Positions 28,204 through 37,571 of a stretch of DNA of 64,000 nt are shown piece after piece. The stretch is taken from assembly GCF_020524765.1 (NCBI RefSeq), contig NZ_JAIVLR010000002.1:894501-958500 (forward strand), in the 5' to 3' direction. The translations under genes were made by a program, and so were the position numbers. Below the pieces are notes generated by a model. That model ran no database searches. It saw nothing but the letters and a program-made list of their open reading frames with translations, and was not told the DNA's origin. This DNA comes from Qipengyuania gaetbuli (lineage in GTDB: Bacteria > Pseudomonadota > Alphaproteobacteria > Sphingomonadales > Sphingomonadaceae). Numbering within the stretch: the first letter of the stretch is position 1; each line of letters opens with the position of its first letter.

Positions 28204-29118
28204 CTAATCGAGAACTCCGGCTTTGCGCGCCATGGCGATGATGCCATCGGCCAATTCGTGTGGGCGGTCTTCCTGGCTGAAATGGCCACACTTGCTCAGC
28301 ATTGCGTGCGGCTGTCCCTTGGCGCCGGCAATGCGCTCGGAAAGCAGCGGCGCGGCCATGCCCAACACTGGGTCATCCTCTCCGAAGAGCGTTAGGAAAG
28401 GCCGGTCGAAGGCTTCCAGTCCCTTCCATGCCGCCAGATTGTCGTCGATGCCATCCATGCCGTCTTCAACCGGCACCAGTTGCGGAAACGCGCGGGCCCC
28501 TGCCTTGCTCGGCTCGTCCGGGAACGGCGCGTTGTATGCTGCCACCTCGGCATCGCTGAGCTCGGTCTGCGTCGCCCGCTGCAGTATGTCGCCGATCACG
28601 AAATCTGGCGAGCTCTTGGCGAAGGCGCGCCAGGCGAGGAAACCGTCCGAAACCTTGCCGCCCGTGGGCAGGGTCGCATTGCTGGCGACCACAAAGGTAA
28701 AGCGTTCAGGCTCCTGTCCCACTATGCGCAATCCGAGGAGGCTCCCCCAGTCCTGGCAGAATAGCCCGGCAGGTTGGGGCACTACGGCGTCGCGCCATTG
28801 CTTCAGCCAAGCAGTGTGCCGGGCATAGGTGTAGAAGGCAGGATCTTCGGGCTTGTCGCTCTTGCCGAAACCGATGAGGTCGGGCGCAAGGACCCTAAAG
28901 CCTGCGTAGACCAGAAGAGGGATCATCTTGCGATAGAGATACGACCAGCTCGGCTCCCCGTGGAAGAGCAGAACCGGCGGTGCGTCCTTCGGGCCTTCAT
29001 CGAGGTAATGCTGGCGGGCCGACATCCCGTTGCCGAGGTCGATCTCGATCCAGTTCTCGGCGAATGGATAATCGGGGATGCCTGCGAAGCGTTCGGCGGG
29101 GGTTCGAAGTATCTGCAT
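28204..29118 (-). CDS. Haloalkane dehalogenase
   Basis: A 304-residue alpha/beta hydrolase that hydrolyses carbon-halogen bonds. HGEPSWSYLYRKMIP holds the oxyanion and halide-binding Trp; the nucleophile is the Asp of LFCQDWGSLLGL with its adjacent halide-binding Trp; FGEDDPVLG and KCGHFSQED carry the acid and base. This suits the HLD-I branch (DhlA/DhmA-like). ATG at 29118 has GGAG eight bases upstream; an upstream ATG at 29163 lacks one. True substrate unknown; epoxide hydrolase activity cannot be excluded. It is convergent with the tRNA-Arg gene, 7 bases away. Confidence 0.88.
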   Translation of the reverse strand: MQILRTPAERFAGIPDYPFAENWIEIDLGNGMSARQHYLDEGPKDAPPVLLFHGEPSWSYLYRKMIPLLVYAGFRVLAPDLIGFGKSDKPEDPAFYTYARHTAWLKQWRDAVVPQPAGLFCQDWGSLLGLRIVGQEPERFTFVVASNATLPTGGKVSDGFLAWRAFAKSSPDFVIGDILQRATQTELSDAEVAAYNAPFPDEPSKAGARAFPQLVPVEDGMDGIDDNLAAWKGLEAFDRPFLTLFGEDDPVLGMAAPLLSERIAGAKGQPHAMLSKCGHFSQEDRPHELADGIIAMARKAGVLD

Positions 29119-29184
29119 TGGCTTCTCCCATGGCGAGCCGCAATCCTGAGGCTGCATTTGCACCAGCGCGGTCGCAACGGGAAC

Positions 29185-30063
29185 TTAAGGGGTCCGCTTC
29201 GCCGTGTCACCCAACTGGCTGACGGGCACCGTCTCCTTGAAGGTGTGCGTAATGTAGGGAAACGGGATCTCGATATGCGCTTCGTCCAGAGCGGATTTGA
29301 TCGCGCGGATCACCTTGTCTTTGCTCTCCCATCCCGAGCGCGGCGTAGATCCGGCCCACCAGCGCACAAGAAAGTCCACCGAACTGGAATTGAATTCCTG
29401 CGCAAAGATATCGACGCCCTTGCTGGCAAGCACGTCGTCCACCCCTTCGACGGCACGCCTGATAACGTCGGCCGCGTGGTCGAGGTTGGTGTCGTAGGAA
29501 ACACCGATCACGACCTGGTGCCGACGCTGGTCGACATCGGTCAGGATTTCGACAGGGTTCTTGAACAGGATCGAATTGGGCACGACGGTCAGTTCGCCCG
29601 AAAGCTTGCGAACATGGGTCTCGCGCAAGGTGATGTGTTCTACCTTGCCGGTAATGCCTTCGCACTCGATCACGTCGCCGATCCGCATTTTCTCGCGGAC
29701 CATGATGAGCACGCCCGCAAGGAAATTCTCGAAGATGTCCTGGAAGGCAAATCCGATGGCGACGGCACCGATACCCAATCCGGCGAGCAGGCTTGCCGGG
29801 GTCAGGCTGGGAATGACGATGACGGCTGCAATGAACAGGCCCGTTACCCAGATCGCCAGCTTCACAAGCGTATCGATCAGGTTCTTCAGGCTGGCCCTGA
29901 TTTCGGTTCTGCCGACCAGCGTATCCGCAATCTTGGCGGCGAAACGGGCGACGATCCAGGTGAGCAGGAAGACGAACAGCGCGATGGCCAGACTGGGCAG
30001 GGCCTCGACGAAGCCGGTACCCATGTCCTGCAGCTCATCGCGCAGTGTGGAAATGTAATTCAC
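29185..30063 (-). CDS. Small-conductance mechanosensitive channel (MscS family)
   Basis: A 292-residue inner-membrane channel released by membrane tension at hypo-osmotic shock. Three N-terminal membrane helices occupy about residues 20-125; the pore-lining helix is LLAGLGIGAVAIGFAFQDIFENFLAG. The beta domain with GDVIECEGITGKVEHITLRET and VVPNSILFKNPV follows, then a cytosolic alpha/beta domain. The start is a GTG at 30063. It stands alone between the dehalogenase and the VOC gene. Confidence 0.93.
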   Translation of the reverse strand: MNYISTLRDELQDMGTGFVEALPSLAIALFVFLLTWIVARFAAKIADTLVGRTEIRASLKNLIDTLVKLAIWVTGLFIAAVIVIPSLTPASLLAGLGIGAVAIGFAFQDIFENFLAGVLIMVREKMRIGDVIECEGITGKVEHITLRETHVRKLSGELTVVPNSILFKNPVEILTDVDQRRHQVVIGVSYDTNLDHAADVIRRAVEGVDDVLASKGVDIFAQEFNSSSVDFLVRWWAGSTPRSGWESKDKVIRAIKSALDEAHIEIPFPYITHTFKETVPVSQLGDTAKRTP

Positions 30064-30079
30064 CCGGAGGACTCCCTTT

Positions 30080-30139
30080 GCGGGGCAACGGTATGCCCCG
30101 CTCAGGGTTCCGAAATGGCGAAATTACATGGTTTTCGCC
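30080..30139. repeat. Two inverted repeats between the VOC and MscS genes
   Basis: GCGGGGCA/TGCCCCGC at 30080-30101 and GGCGAAA/TTTCGCC at 30117-30139. Both have perfect arms. On the minus strand the second could end the hppD-VOC transcript, followed by ATTTCGG. Neither has a clean T-run. Confidence 0.4.
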
Positions 30140-30147
30140 GCTTAGGC

Positions 30148-30705
30148 TTAGTTCAGCCCGTGTTCCTTGCGGGCAATCTCGTGCAGCCAGTCTGCATGGC
30201 GCGGGGCTTTCTTGGTCTGGCTCCATTCCTCGAGCATCAGCGGGGCAACGCGCTTGAGTTCCGCATATTGCTCGTCCGTGCCGATATCGGCAGCAAGCTC
30301 CACGCGGTGACCGTTCGGGTCGAAGAAATAGATCGACTTGAAGATACCGTGGTGGGTCGGACCGAGGACGTCGATACCGAGGCTTTCGACATGGTCCTTT
30401 GCAGCGAGGAGTTCTTCTTCAGAGCCGACGCGGAAGGCGAGGTGCTGGACCCATTGCGGCGTATTTTCGTCGCGGCCCATGTCGGGCTGGTTGGGCAGTT
30501 CGAAGAAGGCGAGCACGTTGCCGTTACCTGCATCGAGGAAGACGTGCATGTAAGGGTCGTAGGCACCGGTCGAGGGAACGTGGTCCTCGGCAAAGGCAGT
30601 GGTATATTCCATGCCCAGCACCTTGGCGTACCATTCGACGGTCTCTTTCGCGTCCTTGCAGCGGTAGGCTGCGTGATGGATGCCGGAGGGCTTGATCGCG
30701 CTCAT
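30148..30705 (-). CDS. VOC family (glyoxalase/dioxygenase-fold) protein
   Basis: A 185-residue protein with vicinal-oxygen-chelate features: metal-binding His in [32 protein letters not shown], and the C-terminal [12 protein letters not shown] with the Glu ligand. Metal-ligand pattern suggests an active enzyme of the ring-cleaving dioxygenase or glyoxalase type. Its ATG overlaps the hppD stop by 4 bases, so it probably takes part in tyrosine breakdown or tocopherol/melanin-like metabolism next to HppD. No exact reaction is assigned. Confidence 0.8.
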   Translation of the reverse strand: MSAIKPSGIHHAAYRCKDAKETVEWYAKVLGMEYTTAFAEDHVPSTGAYDPYMHVFLDAGNGNVLAFFELPNQPDMGRDENTPQWVQHLAFRVGSEEELLAAKDHVESLGIDVLGPTHHGIFKSIYFFDPNGHRVELAADIGTDEQYAELKRVAPLMLEEWSQTKKAPRHADWLHEIARKEHGLN

Positions 30706-31799
30706 TCTGCAGGTTCCACTTCGAGAACGCCGCGACGGATCTGGTCGCGCTCCATGCTTTCGAACAGGGCCTTGAAATTGCCTTCGCCGAAGCCTTCGTC
30801 ACCCTTGCGCTGGATGAATTCGAAGAACACGGGGCCGACCTGCGCTTCTGCGAAGATCTGCAGGAGCAGGCGGGGCTGACCACCTTCGGTCGTGCCGTCG
30901 AGCAGGATGCCGCGCGCCTTGAGCTCGTTCTCGTCTTCGCCGTGGCCCGGCAGGCGCTCGGACAGCATCTCGTAATAGGTTTCGGGCGGGGCGGTCATGA
31001 AAGGGACGCCCAGCTTCTTCAGGTTGTCCCAGCACGCCAGCAGGTCGTCGCAGATCAGCGCGATGTGCTGGATGCCTTCGCCGTTGAACTCCCGCAGGAA
31101 CTCCTCGATCTGGCCCTTGCCGCCTTCGCCTTCCTCGTTGAGGGGGATGCGGATCTTGCCGTCGGGCGCGGTCAGCGCCTTCGAGGTCAGGCCGGTGTAC
31201 TCGCCCTTGATGTCGAAGAAGCGGATTTCGCGGAAGTTGAAGAGCGTCTCGTAATAGTCCGCCCAGTACTTCATACGGCCGTTGTAGACGTTGTGCGTGA
31301 GATGATCGATGACGTTGAAGCCGGCCCCGACGGGATGCTTCTCGACGCCCGGAAGGTATTCGAAATCGATGTCGTAAATCGACAGGCCGTTGCCTTCACC
31401 GTCTTCGTAACGGTCGATCAGGTAAACGATCGCGCCGCCGATGCCGCGGATGGCCGGGATGTGGAGTTCCATCGGGCCGGTCTGCACAGCGACTGGCTCG
31501 GCGCCGCGTTCAAGCAGTTCTGCGTAGGCCTTGCGGGCGTCGCGAACGCGGAAGCCCATGCCGCAAGCAGAGGGGCCGTGTTCGCGCGCGAAGAACCATG
31601 CGGCGCTTTTCGGTTCGTAGTTGAGGATCAAATTGATCTGGCCCTGGCGCCAGAGATCGACGTCCTTGGAGCGGTGCTTGGCGACGAGGGTGAAGCCCAT
31701 GGCTTCGAAAACCGGCTCGATCACGCCTTTTTCGGGCGCGCAGAATTCGACGAATTCGAAGCCGTCGAGGCCGATGGGGTTTTCGAAAAGATCGGGCAT
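30702..31799 (-). CDS. hppD: 4-hydroxyphenylpyruvate dioxygenase
   Basis: A 365-residue non-haem iron enzyme converting 4-hydroxyphenylpyruvate to homogentisate in tyrosine degradation. Two VOC halves are present; the iron ligands lie in [15 protein letters not shown] (His), [11 protein letters not shown] (His) and [20 protein letters not shown] (Glu). ATG at 31799 is preceded by AGAGGA; a longer in-frame start at 31865 is not favoured. It is followed by the VOC gene (ATGA overlap). The homogentisate dioxygenase gene is not next to it. The upstream divergent region carries two palindromes. Confidence 0.95.
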   Translation of the reverse strand: MPDLFENPIGLDGFEFVEFCAPEKGVIEPVFEAMGFTLVAKHRSKDVDLWRQGQINLILNYEPKSAAWFFAREHGPSACGMGFRVRDARKAYAELLERGAEPVAVQTGPMELHIPAIRGIGGAIVYLIDRYEDGEGNGLSIYDIDFEYLPGVEKHPVGAGFNVIDHLTHNVYNGRMKYWADYYETLFNFREIRFFDIKGEYTGLTSKALTAPDGKIRIPLNEEGEGGKGQIEEFLREFNGEGIQHIALICDDLLACWDNLKKLGVPFMTAPPETYYEMLSERLPGHGEDENELKARGILLDGTTEGGQPRLLLQIFAEAQVGPVFFEFIQRKGDEGFGEGNFKALFESMERDQIRRGVLEVEPAE

Positions 31800-31822
31800 G
31801 TGAGTCCTCTGTCCGCTAGATA

Positions 31823-31852
31823 GTTTCAATGGAAACCAAATACGCAATTGCG
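31823..31852. promoter_or_regulatory. Two palindromes between hppD and the acyl-CoA dehydrogenase gene
   Basis: GTTTC-AATG-GAAAC at 31823-31836 and CGCAATTGCG at 31843-31852, both perfect, in the 137-base divergent promoter region and 23-53 bases from hppD. They may be operators for an aromatic or fatty-acid catabolism regulator; the factor is not identifiable from sequence. Confidence 0.4.
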
Positions 31853-31936
31853 ACATGGCTGTCAAGAAATTGGCGTGCCTGTCAGAGCTCGTTCCGACGG
31901 ATTGCCTTGCTGCTGCGGTGAGTCCATGGAGGGGGC

Positions 31937-33091
31937 ATGGCTAGTGAAGACCTCGACGACATCCGCCGCGCCGTTCGCGCAGTCTGCTCCGACTTTCCGG
32001 GCGAGTACTGGCGCGATAAGGATCGAGAACGTGCCTATCCCGGGGAGTTCGTGGACGCCATCACGCAGGCGGGTTTCCTCGCGGCTCTGATCCCCGAGGA
32101 ATATGGCGGCAGCGGCCTGCGTCTCGATGCGGCGGCCATCATCATGGAGGAAATCCAGGCTGCGGGCTGCAACGGAGCCGCTGCCCACGCCCAGATGTAC
32201 GTGATGAACACTCTGCTTCGATACGGCAGCGAAGATCAGAAAACGACTTGCCTGCCTGCCATCGCTACTGGTGAGCTGCGCCTACAGGCGTTCGGCGTGT
32301 CAGAACCGACCAGCGGGACGGATACACTTTCGCTGCGCACCTTCGCGCGGAGAGACGGGGATGACTATGTCGTCAACGGCCAGAAGATCTGGACCAGCCG
32401 GGCGGAGCATTCCGATCTCATGGTCCTGCTGGCGCGGACGACACCGCGCGAGGAAGTGGCCAAGAAGACCGAGGGGCTCTCACTGTTCCTTGTCGACATG
32501 CGCAAGGTGGTGGGCAACGGCATGACCATCAAGCCGATCCGCACGATGATGAACCACTCCACCACGGAAGTGTTCTTCGACGACATGCGCATTCCCGCCT
32601 CTGCGCTCATCGGCGAGGAAGGGCAGGGCTTTCGCTACATCCTTTCGGGCATGAACGCAGAGCGCATCCTGATCGCCGCCGAATGCATCGGCGATGCCAA
32701 GTGGTTCATCGAGAAGGCCAGCGATTACGCGAAGGAGCGGCAGGTCTTCAGCCGTCCGATCGGCCAGAACCAGGGGGTCCAGTTCCCGATTGCCCGCTGC
32801 TACGCCCAGATGCGGGCGGCGGAGCTGATGGTCCATCACGCGGCACAGGTTTACGACCAGGGCGGCAATGCCGGTGCCGAAGCGAACATGGCAAAGATGC
32901 TCGCCAGCGAAGCAAGTTGGGCCGCAGCCGACATGTGCGTGCAGACCCTTGGCGGCTTCGGCTTTGCGGAGGAATACGATGTCGAGCGCAAGTTCCGCGA
33001 AGCGCGGCTCTACACTGTTGCGCCGATCAGCACGAACCTGATCCTCAGCTACGTGGCCGAACATGTTCTCGGTCTGCCGCGTTCTTACTGA
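31937..33091 (+). CDS. Acyl-CoA dehydrogenase
   Basis: A 384-residue flavoenzyme oxidising acyl-CoA to trans-2-enoyl-CoA. Family signatures are [17 protein letters not shown] and the [17 protein letters not shown] region for FAD/substrate binding, [25 protein letters not shown] motif, and [23 protein letters not shown], where the catalytic glutamate is expected near the C-terminus. GGAGG precedes the ATG. The chain-length or branched-chain preference cannot be told. Divergent from hppD; ftsB follows on the same strand. Confidence 0.92.
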   Translation: MASEDLDDIRRAVRAVCSDFPGEYWRDKDRERAYPGEFVDAITQAGFLAALIPEEYGGSGLRLDAAAIIMEEIQAAGCNGAAAHAQMYVMNTLLRYGSEDQKTTCLPAIATGELRLQAFGVSEPTSGTDTLSLRTFARRDGDDYVVNGQKIWTSRAEHSDLMVLLARTTPREEVAKKTEGLSLFLVDMRKVVGNGMTIKPIRTMMNHSTTEVFFDDMRIPASALIGEEGQGFRYILSGMNAERILIAAECIGDAKWFIEKASDYAKERQVFSRPIGQNQGVQFPIARCYAQMRAAELMVHHAAQVYDQGGNAGAEANMAKMLASEASWAAADMCVQTLGGFGFAEEYDVERKFREARLYTVAPISTNLILSYVAEHVLGLPRSY

Positions 33092-33144
33092 TTTGCCGCG
33101 CGAAACCCCTTGCGCGCAAAGGTTAACTGTGATTCTGTAGCAAT

Positions 33145-33459
33145 ATGAGGGGCAAGCCGAGACTCACTATCAGGCAGAAGCAGAAGGCGTCGCAAAGCGC
33201 GGCGCTCGGCGCGTTGCTTGTGATGGGCGCGATCGGCATCGCCGGCCCGAGCGGGCTTTTGGCATGGAGCGAGAATCTCCGCCTGCTCGACCAGCGCGAA
33301 GCCCAGCTGGCCGCTCTCCAGAAAGAACGTGCCGCGCTGGAAAACAAGGTGGCGCTGCTGCACCCCGAACATGCCGATCCCGACATGGTGGGCGAACTGC
33401 TTCGCAGCCAGCTCAACGTCGTCCATCCGGACGAGGTCGTGATCAAGCTCGACGACTGA
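33145..33459 (+). CDS. ftsB: Septum formation initiator FtsB/DivIC family protein
   Basis: A 104-residue bitopic protein: short cytoplasmic basic N-terminus, one membrane helix at about residues 22-42, and a heptad-rich coiled coil (LLDQREAQLAALQKERAALENKVALL) followed by DPDMVGELLRSQLNVVHPDEVVI, the conserved FtsB end. It links the divisome at the septum with FtsL and FtsQ. Position just before pdhA is usual in alphaproteobacteria. Confidence 0.88.
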   Translation: MRGKPRLTIRQKQKASQSAALGALLVMGAIGIAGPSGLLAWSENLRLLDQREAQLAALQKERAALENKVALLHPEHADPDMVGELLRSQLNVVHPDEVVIKLDD

Positions 33460-33585
33460 TCGGGCGCAAAACCCCGCTATTCCGTAAGGTTTTCGTATGC
33501 GTGCCGAGCAGGGCGTTGCGCGGCGCGCGTGGCTATGCCTATAGGCTCAGGCATATTCCTCCCCGGAAGAGAAGGATGCTGTAGT

Positions 33586-34656
33586 TTGGCAAAGGCCCCG
33601 AAGAGCAAAGCCGCAGGTAGCCCGGCTGAAAACCTCGATTTTGTCCTGCATTCGCTGCAGGAAGAACTCGACAAGAAGAAGCGTTTCGACGCGAGCAGCG
33701 ACCAGATGCTGCATTTTTACGAGCAGATGCTGCTGATCCGCCGGTTCGAAGAACGCGCCGGCCAGCTCTATGGCCTCGGCCTCATCGGCGGCTTCTGCCA
33801 CCTCTATATTGGACAGGAAGCGGTTGCGGTGGGCCTGCAGTCGGCCCTGACCGAAAAACTCGACAGCGTTATCACCGGTTATCGCGACCATGGCCATATG
33901 CTGGCCTACGGCATCGATCCCAAGGTCATCATGGCCGAGCTTACCGGCCGCGAAGCGGGCATTTCGAAGGGCAAGGGCGGGTCGATGCACATGTTCTCGA
34001 CCGAGCATAAGTTCTACGGCGGCCACGGCATCGTCGGCGCGCAGGTCGCCCTCGGCGGCGGACTGGCACTCGCCCACCAGTACAACGAGGATGGCGGCCT
34101 TTGCCTTGCCTATTTCGGTGACGGTGCGGCCAACCAGGGCCAGGTCTACGAAACCTTCAACATGGCCTCGCTCTGGAAGCTCCCGATCGTCTTCGTGATC
34201 GAGAACAACCAGTATGCGATGGGGACTGCCGTCAGCCGCAGTTCCGCCGAGACCGAGTTCTACCGCCGCGGCACCGCGTTCCGCATCCCGGGTATGAAGG
34301 TCAACGGCATGGATGTGCTGGAGGTCAGGCAGGCAGCCGAGATCGCCTTCAAGCATGTGCGCGAGAGCAGGGGCCCGGTCCTGATGGAATGCGAAACCTA
34401 CCGTTATCGCGGTCACTCCATGTCCGACCCGGCCAAGTACCGCACGCGCGAGGAAGTGCAGGATATGAAGGATCACAAGGACCCGATCGAGGGCCTCAAG
34501 AAGATCCTCATCGAACAAGGCACCAGCGAAGACGACCTCAAGGCCATCGACAAGGACATCCGCAAGATCGTGAGCGAAGCAGCAGATTTCGCCGAGAATT
34601 CGCCCGAGCCGGAGGCATCCGAGCTCTACACCGACGTTCTGGTCGAGGAGTATTGA
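33586..34656 (+). CDS. pdhA: Pyruvate dehydrogenase E1 component, alpha subunit
   Basis: A 356-residue thiamine-diphosphate enzyme subunit that decarboxylates pyruvate. It shows MLLIRRFEERAGQLYGLG, GYRDHGHMLAYG, KGKGGSMHMFS and the ThDP-binding GDGAANQGQVYETFNMASLW-type stretch, plus the RYRGHSMSDPAKYRTREE phosphorylation-loop region. TTG at 33586 (MAKAPKSKAAG) has AAGGA about 8 bases upstream; a further upstream ATG at 33529 would add an atypical extension. It is directly followed by pdhB. Confidence 0.95.
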   Translation: MAKAPKSKAAGSPAENLDFVLHSLQEELDKKKRFDASSDQMLHFYEQMLLIRRFEERAGQLYGLGLIGGFCHLYIGQEAVAVGLQSALTEKLDSVITGYRDHGHMLAYGIDPKVIMAELTGREAGISKGKGGSMHMFSTEHKFYGGHGIVGAQVALGGGLALAHQYNEDGGLCLAYFGDGAANQGQVYETFNMASLWKLPIVFVIENNQYAMGTAVSRSSAETEFYRRGTAFRIPGMKVNGMDVLEVRQAAEIAFKHVRESRGPVLMECETYRYRGHSMSDPAKYRTREEVQDMKDHKDPIEGLKKILIEQGTSEDDLKAIDKDIRKIVSEAADFAENSPEPEASELYTDVLVEEY

Positions 34657-34659
34657 TCC

Positions 34660-36036
34660 ATGGCCATCGAACTGAAGATGCCGGCGCTTTCGCCCACCAT
34701 GGAAGAAGGCACGCTTGCCAAGTGGCTCAAGCAGGAAGGCGACGAGATCGCCATCGGTGACATCATCGCCGAAATCGAAACCGACAAGGCGACGATGGAA
34801 TTCGAAGCTGTGGACGAGGGGACGCTTGGCAAAATCCTCGTTGCCGAAGGGACCGAAGGCGTGAAGGTCGGGACCGTCATCGCCATGCTGGCGGGCGAGG
34901 GCGAGGATGCCTCCGCCGTTGCGGATGCTGCCCCCGTCGCCGACGTTCCGGGTGAGGGCAAGGATGTGGGCCGCGAGCCGTCCGAAGCGGAAATCAGTAG
35001 GCCGAACAAGAAGTCGGGCGTGAAGGATCCGGAAATCCCGCACGGCACCAACATGGCTACAGTCACGGTCCGCGAAGCCCTGCGGGATGCCATGGCCGAG
35101 GAAATGCGCCGCGACGAGCGCGTGTTCGTGATGGGCGAGGAAGTCGCCCAGTACCAGGGCGCTTACAAGGTGACACAGGGTCTGCTCGACGAATTCGGCC
35201 CCAAGCGCGTGATCGATACGCCGATCACCGAATACGGTTTCGCCGGTATCGGCACCGGCGCGGCGATGGGTGGCCTTCGCCCGATCGTCGAGTTCATGAC
35301 CTTCAACTTCGCCATGCAGGCGATCGATCACATCATCAATTCGGCAGCCAAGACCAATTACATGTCGGGCGGCCAGATGCGTTGTCCCGTGGTCTTCCGT
35401 GGTCCCAACGGCGCGGCCAGCCGCGTCGGTGCACAGCACAGCCAGAACTACGGCCCCTGGTACGCCAGCGTGCCGGGCCTGATTGTCATCGCGCCCTATG
35501 ATGCCGCCGACGCCAAGGGCCTGATGAAGGCTGCCATCCGCTGCGAAGACCCGGTGGTTTTCCTCGAAAACGAGCTCGTCTACGGCCGCAGTTTCGAACT
35601 GCCCGAACTGGACGACCATGTGCTGCCGATCGGCAAGGCGCGGATCATGCGAGAAGGCTCGGATGTCACGATCGTCGCATACTCGATCGCGGTAGGCCTT
35701 GCTCTCGAGGCCGCCGAGCAGCTGGCCGGCGAAGGCATCGATGCCGAAGTGATCGACCTACGCACGCTGCGCCCGCTCGACAAGGAAGCCATCCTTGAAA
35801 GCCTTGCCAAGACCAACCGTCTGGTCATCGCGGAAGAGGGGTGGCCGACCTGCTCGATCGCATCGGAAGTCGTCGCCATCTGCATGGAAGAAGGCTTCGA
35901 CCACCTCGATGCCCCGGTAACGCGGGTATGCAACGAGGACGTTCCGCTACCCTATGCCGCGAATCTCGAAAAGCTGGCCCTGATCGACACGGCGGGCATC
36001 GTCTCGGCGGTGAAGAAGGTTTGCTACCGGGACTAG
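34660..36036 (+). CDS. pdhB: Pyruvate dehydrogenase E1 component, beta subunit with N-terminal lipoyl domain
   Basis: A 458-residue subunit. Residues 1-80 are a lipoyl domain with the lipoylated Lys43 in [13 protein letters not shown]; a Pro/Ala/Glu linker follows to about 125, then the E1-beta transketolase-like domain ([55 protein letters not shown]). Lipoyl-bearing E1-beta is known from rhizobia and Zymomonas. The acetyltransferase gene pdhC does not follow; a strong terminator does. Confidence 0.97.
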   Translation: MAIELKMPALSPTMEEGTLAKWLKQEGDEIAIGDIIAEIETDKATMEFEAVDEGTLGKILVAEGTEGVKVGTVIAMLAGEGEDASAVADAAPVADVPGEGKDVGREPSEAEISRPNKKSGVKDPEIPHGTNMATVTVREALRDAMAEEMRRDERVFVMGEEVAQYQGAYKVTQGLLDEFGPKRVIDTPITEYGFAGIGTGAAMGGLRPIVEFMTFNFAMQAIDHIINSAAKTNYMSGGQMRCPVVFRGPNGAASRVGAQHSQNYGPWYASVPGLIVIAPYDAADAKGLMKAAIRCEDPVVFLENELVYGRSFELPELDDHVLPIGKARIMREGSDVTIVAYSIAVGLALEAAEQLAGEGIDAEVIDLRTLRPLDKEAILESLAKTNRLVIAEEGWPTCSIASEVVAICMEEGFDHLDAPVTRVCNEDVPLPYAANLEKLALIDTAGIVSAVKKVCYRD

Positions 36037-36059
36037 TACGCCGACGTTTTTTCGAATTG

Positions 36060-36094
36060 AAAAGCCGCCGTAGCGGGTGCTGCGGCGGCTTTTT
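36060..36094 (+). terminator. Rho-independent terminator of pdhAB
   Basis: AAAAGCCGCCG, loop TAGCGGGTGCTG, CGGCGGCTTTTT. An 11-bp stem with a T-run, 24 bases after pdhB. Confidence 0.88.
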
Positions 36095-36240
36095 CATTCC
36101 GTGCATCGAATCGCACGATAATTGCCTTGCCGCACAGCTTAAGGTCGCTCCCTAAACTGGAGGAAAGGGGGCGTTAACCTTGGAGGCGAAAAGCCGACTC
36201 ATGGGAGTAAGGGGGCTGCGGTCCATACCAGGGGCGGATT

Positions 36241-36255
36241 TTAACTTCCTTTTAG
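36241..36255. promoter_or_regulatory. Near-consensus CtrA-type site upstream of the Tad-like genes
   Basis: TTAACTTCCTTTTAG, that is TTAA-N7-TTAG, one base off the CtrA consensus, about 60-75 bases upstream of the tadG-like start. Other TTAA half-sites are nearby (GTTAACC at about 36175). Binding is inferred only. Confidence 0.3.
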
Positions 36256-36329
36256 GGCTGTTGCTTTACCTCGCCCCAATAGCGGGGGGCTATGAATGGA
36301 ACCTCGAATAAATGGACACGAGGTTCGCA

Positions 36330-37571
36330 ATGCTTCGCAATGCGCTGCAATTTCTGAAGCAGGTCCGCGACGACAAGCGCGGAAACATGCTCATTCTCGT
36401 CGCGGCTTCGCTCGTGCCGATCGTGGGTACGATGGGCCTCGCCGTCGACGCAGCCCAGTGGATCAGCTGGCGCCGAGATTTGCACAGTGCGGCCGATGCC
36501 GGCGCCATTGCCGGCGCGCTTGCCATGAAGAATGGCGAGAATGTGAACGCCGTCGTCACGAAGGTACTGACCAACAACACGCAGCATACCTACACCGTCG
36601 AGGCGATCGAGACGCCGCCCACCGCCGGCCCCTTCGCCGGTGATAACAGCATGGTCCGCGTGGTGCTGAGCGTCAGCCAGCCGCTTCCCTTCTCCAGCCT
36701 GTTCCTTTCGACCCCGCCCACCATCAGCGTGGAAGCAGTCGCGCAGGCCGGTAAGGAAGTCCCGAACTGCATGATCGCGCTCGATACCTCCGGCATCGGT
36801 CTTACCATTTCGGGTTCGGCAAGCGTCGACATGAACTGCGGGCTTGCCTCCAACTCCAATTTCGACGCCACGACGTCAGACAAGATCCGCGCCGGTGCGC
36901 TTTCAGCGGTAGGCTCGGTCAATGCAGGGGGCGCGATCACGGCCGACACGGCAGTCCATAACGGAACACCGCCGGTCGCCGACCCGCTCGCAGGTACCGT
37001 TACCAATCCGAACCTCACGACATGCAACGGTGAACAACGGATCAGCAGCACCACTACCCTCTTTCCCGGGTGCTATCGCGGCATCACCGTCAATGCGCGG
37101 GAGACCTTGGTTCTGTCGCCGGGCACCTATTATATCGGTGAAAAGGGCCTGACAGTGAACGGCCAGGCTCTGCTTGTCGGGGACGGGGTAACACTGGTCT
37201 TCACGAACACGGACAGCCCTTTCAACCCGAACAAGGTCGGCACGTTTACCGGCAATGGTACGGCCGAGATCAAGCTTAGTGCGCCGGATACCGGTCCCTA
37301 TGCAGGCATCATCATTCACCAGGACAGCCGCACGCCGGCCGGAACGACCATGTTCATCACCGGCGACAACGGTTCGATTTTCGACGGCTCGATCTATGCC
37401 CCCTCAAACACGGTCGGCTTTAGCGGTAACTCGGGCATGAATACCGACTGCCTGCAGATCGTATCGCGCTATATCACCTTTACCGGCAACACGACGGTCG
37501 TGAACCGCTGCCGTGCAGGACGTGGTGTGGCCTCGTTCTTCGGCGACACAGTCATCAGGTTGCGCCAATGA
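36330..37571 (+). CDS. TadG-like pilus assembly/pseudopilin protein
   Basis: About 413 residues. The N-terminal 45 residues contain DDKRGNMLILVAASLVPIVGT, a TadE/TadG-type prepilin-like segment with a membrane helix, then DAAQWISWRRDLHSAADAGAIAGAL, the TadG hallmark. The long C-terminal part is Thr/Gly/Asn/Ala-rich and beta-rich (ITVNARETLVLSPGTYYIGE), probably exposed in the periplasm or outside. ATG at 36312 is in frame, but 36330 has GAGG six bases upstream. ATGA overlap with the following TadE-like gene. Confidence 0.82.
   Translation: MLRNALQFLKQVRDDKRGNMLILVAASLVPIVGTMGLAVDAAQWISWRRDLHSAADAGAIAGALAMKNGENVNAVVTKVLTNNTQHTYTVEAIETPPTAGPFAGDNSMVRVVLSVSQPLPFSSLFLSTPPTISVEAVAQAGKEVPNCMIALDTSGIGLTISGSASVDMNCGLASNSNFDATTSDKIRAGALSAVGSVNAGGAITADTAVHNGTPPVADPLAGTVTNPNLTTCNGEQRISSTTTLFPGCYRGITVNARETLVLSPGTYYIGEKGLTVNGQALLVGDGVTLVFTNTDSPFNPNKVGTFTGNGTAEIKLSAPDTGPYAGIIIHQDSRTPAGTTMFITGDNGSIFDGSIYAPSNTVGFSGNSGMNTDCLQIVSRYITFTGNTTVVNRCRAGRGVASFFGDTVIRLRQ

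Noticed and set aside
28774-30879. A 701-codon plus-strand open frame across the dehalogenase, MscS and VOC genes
   Set aside because: It runs antisense through three well-recognised genes and their gaps; composition is atypical and no family motif is seen.
33547-35619. A 690-codon minus-strand open frame across pdhA/pdhB
   Set aside because: Antisense to pdhAB and explained by codon bias; it has no ribosome site or motif.
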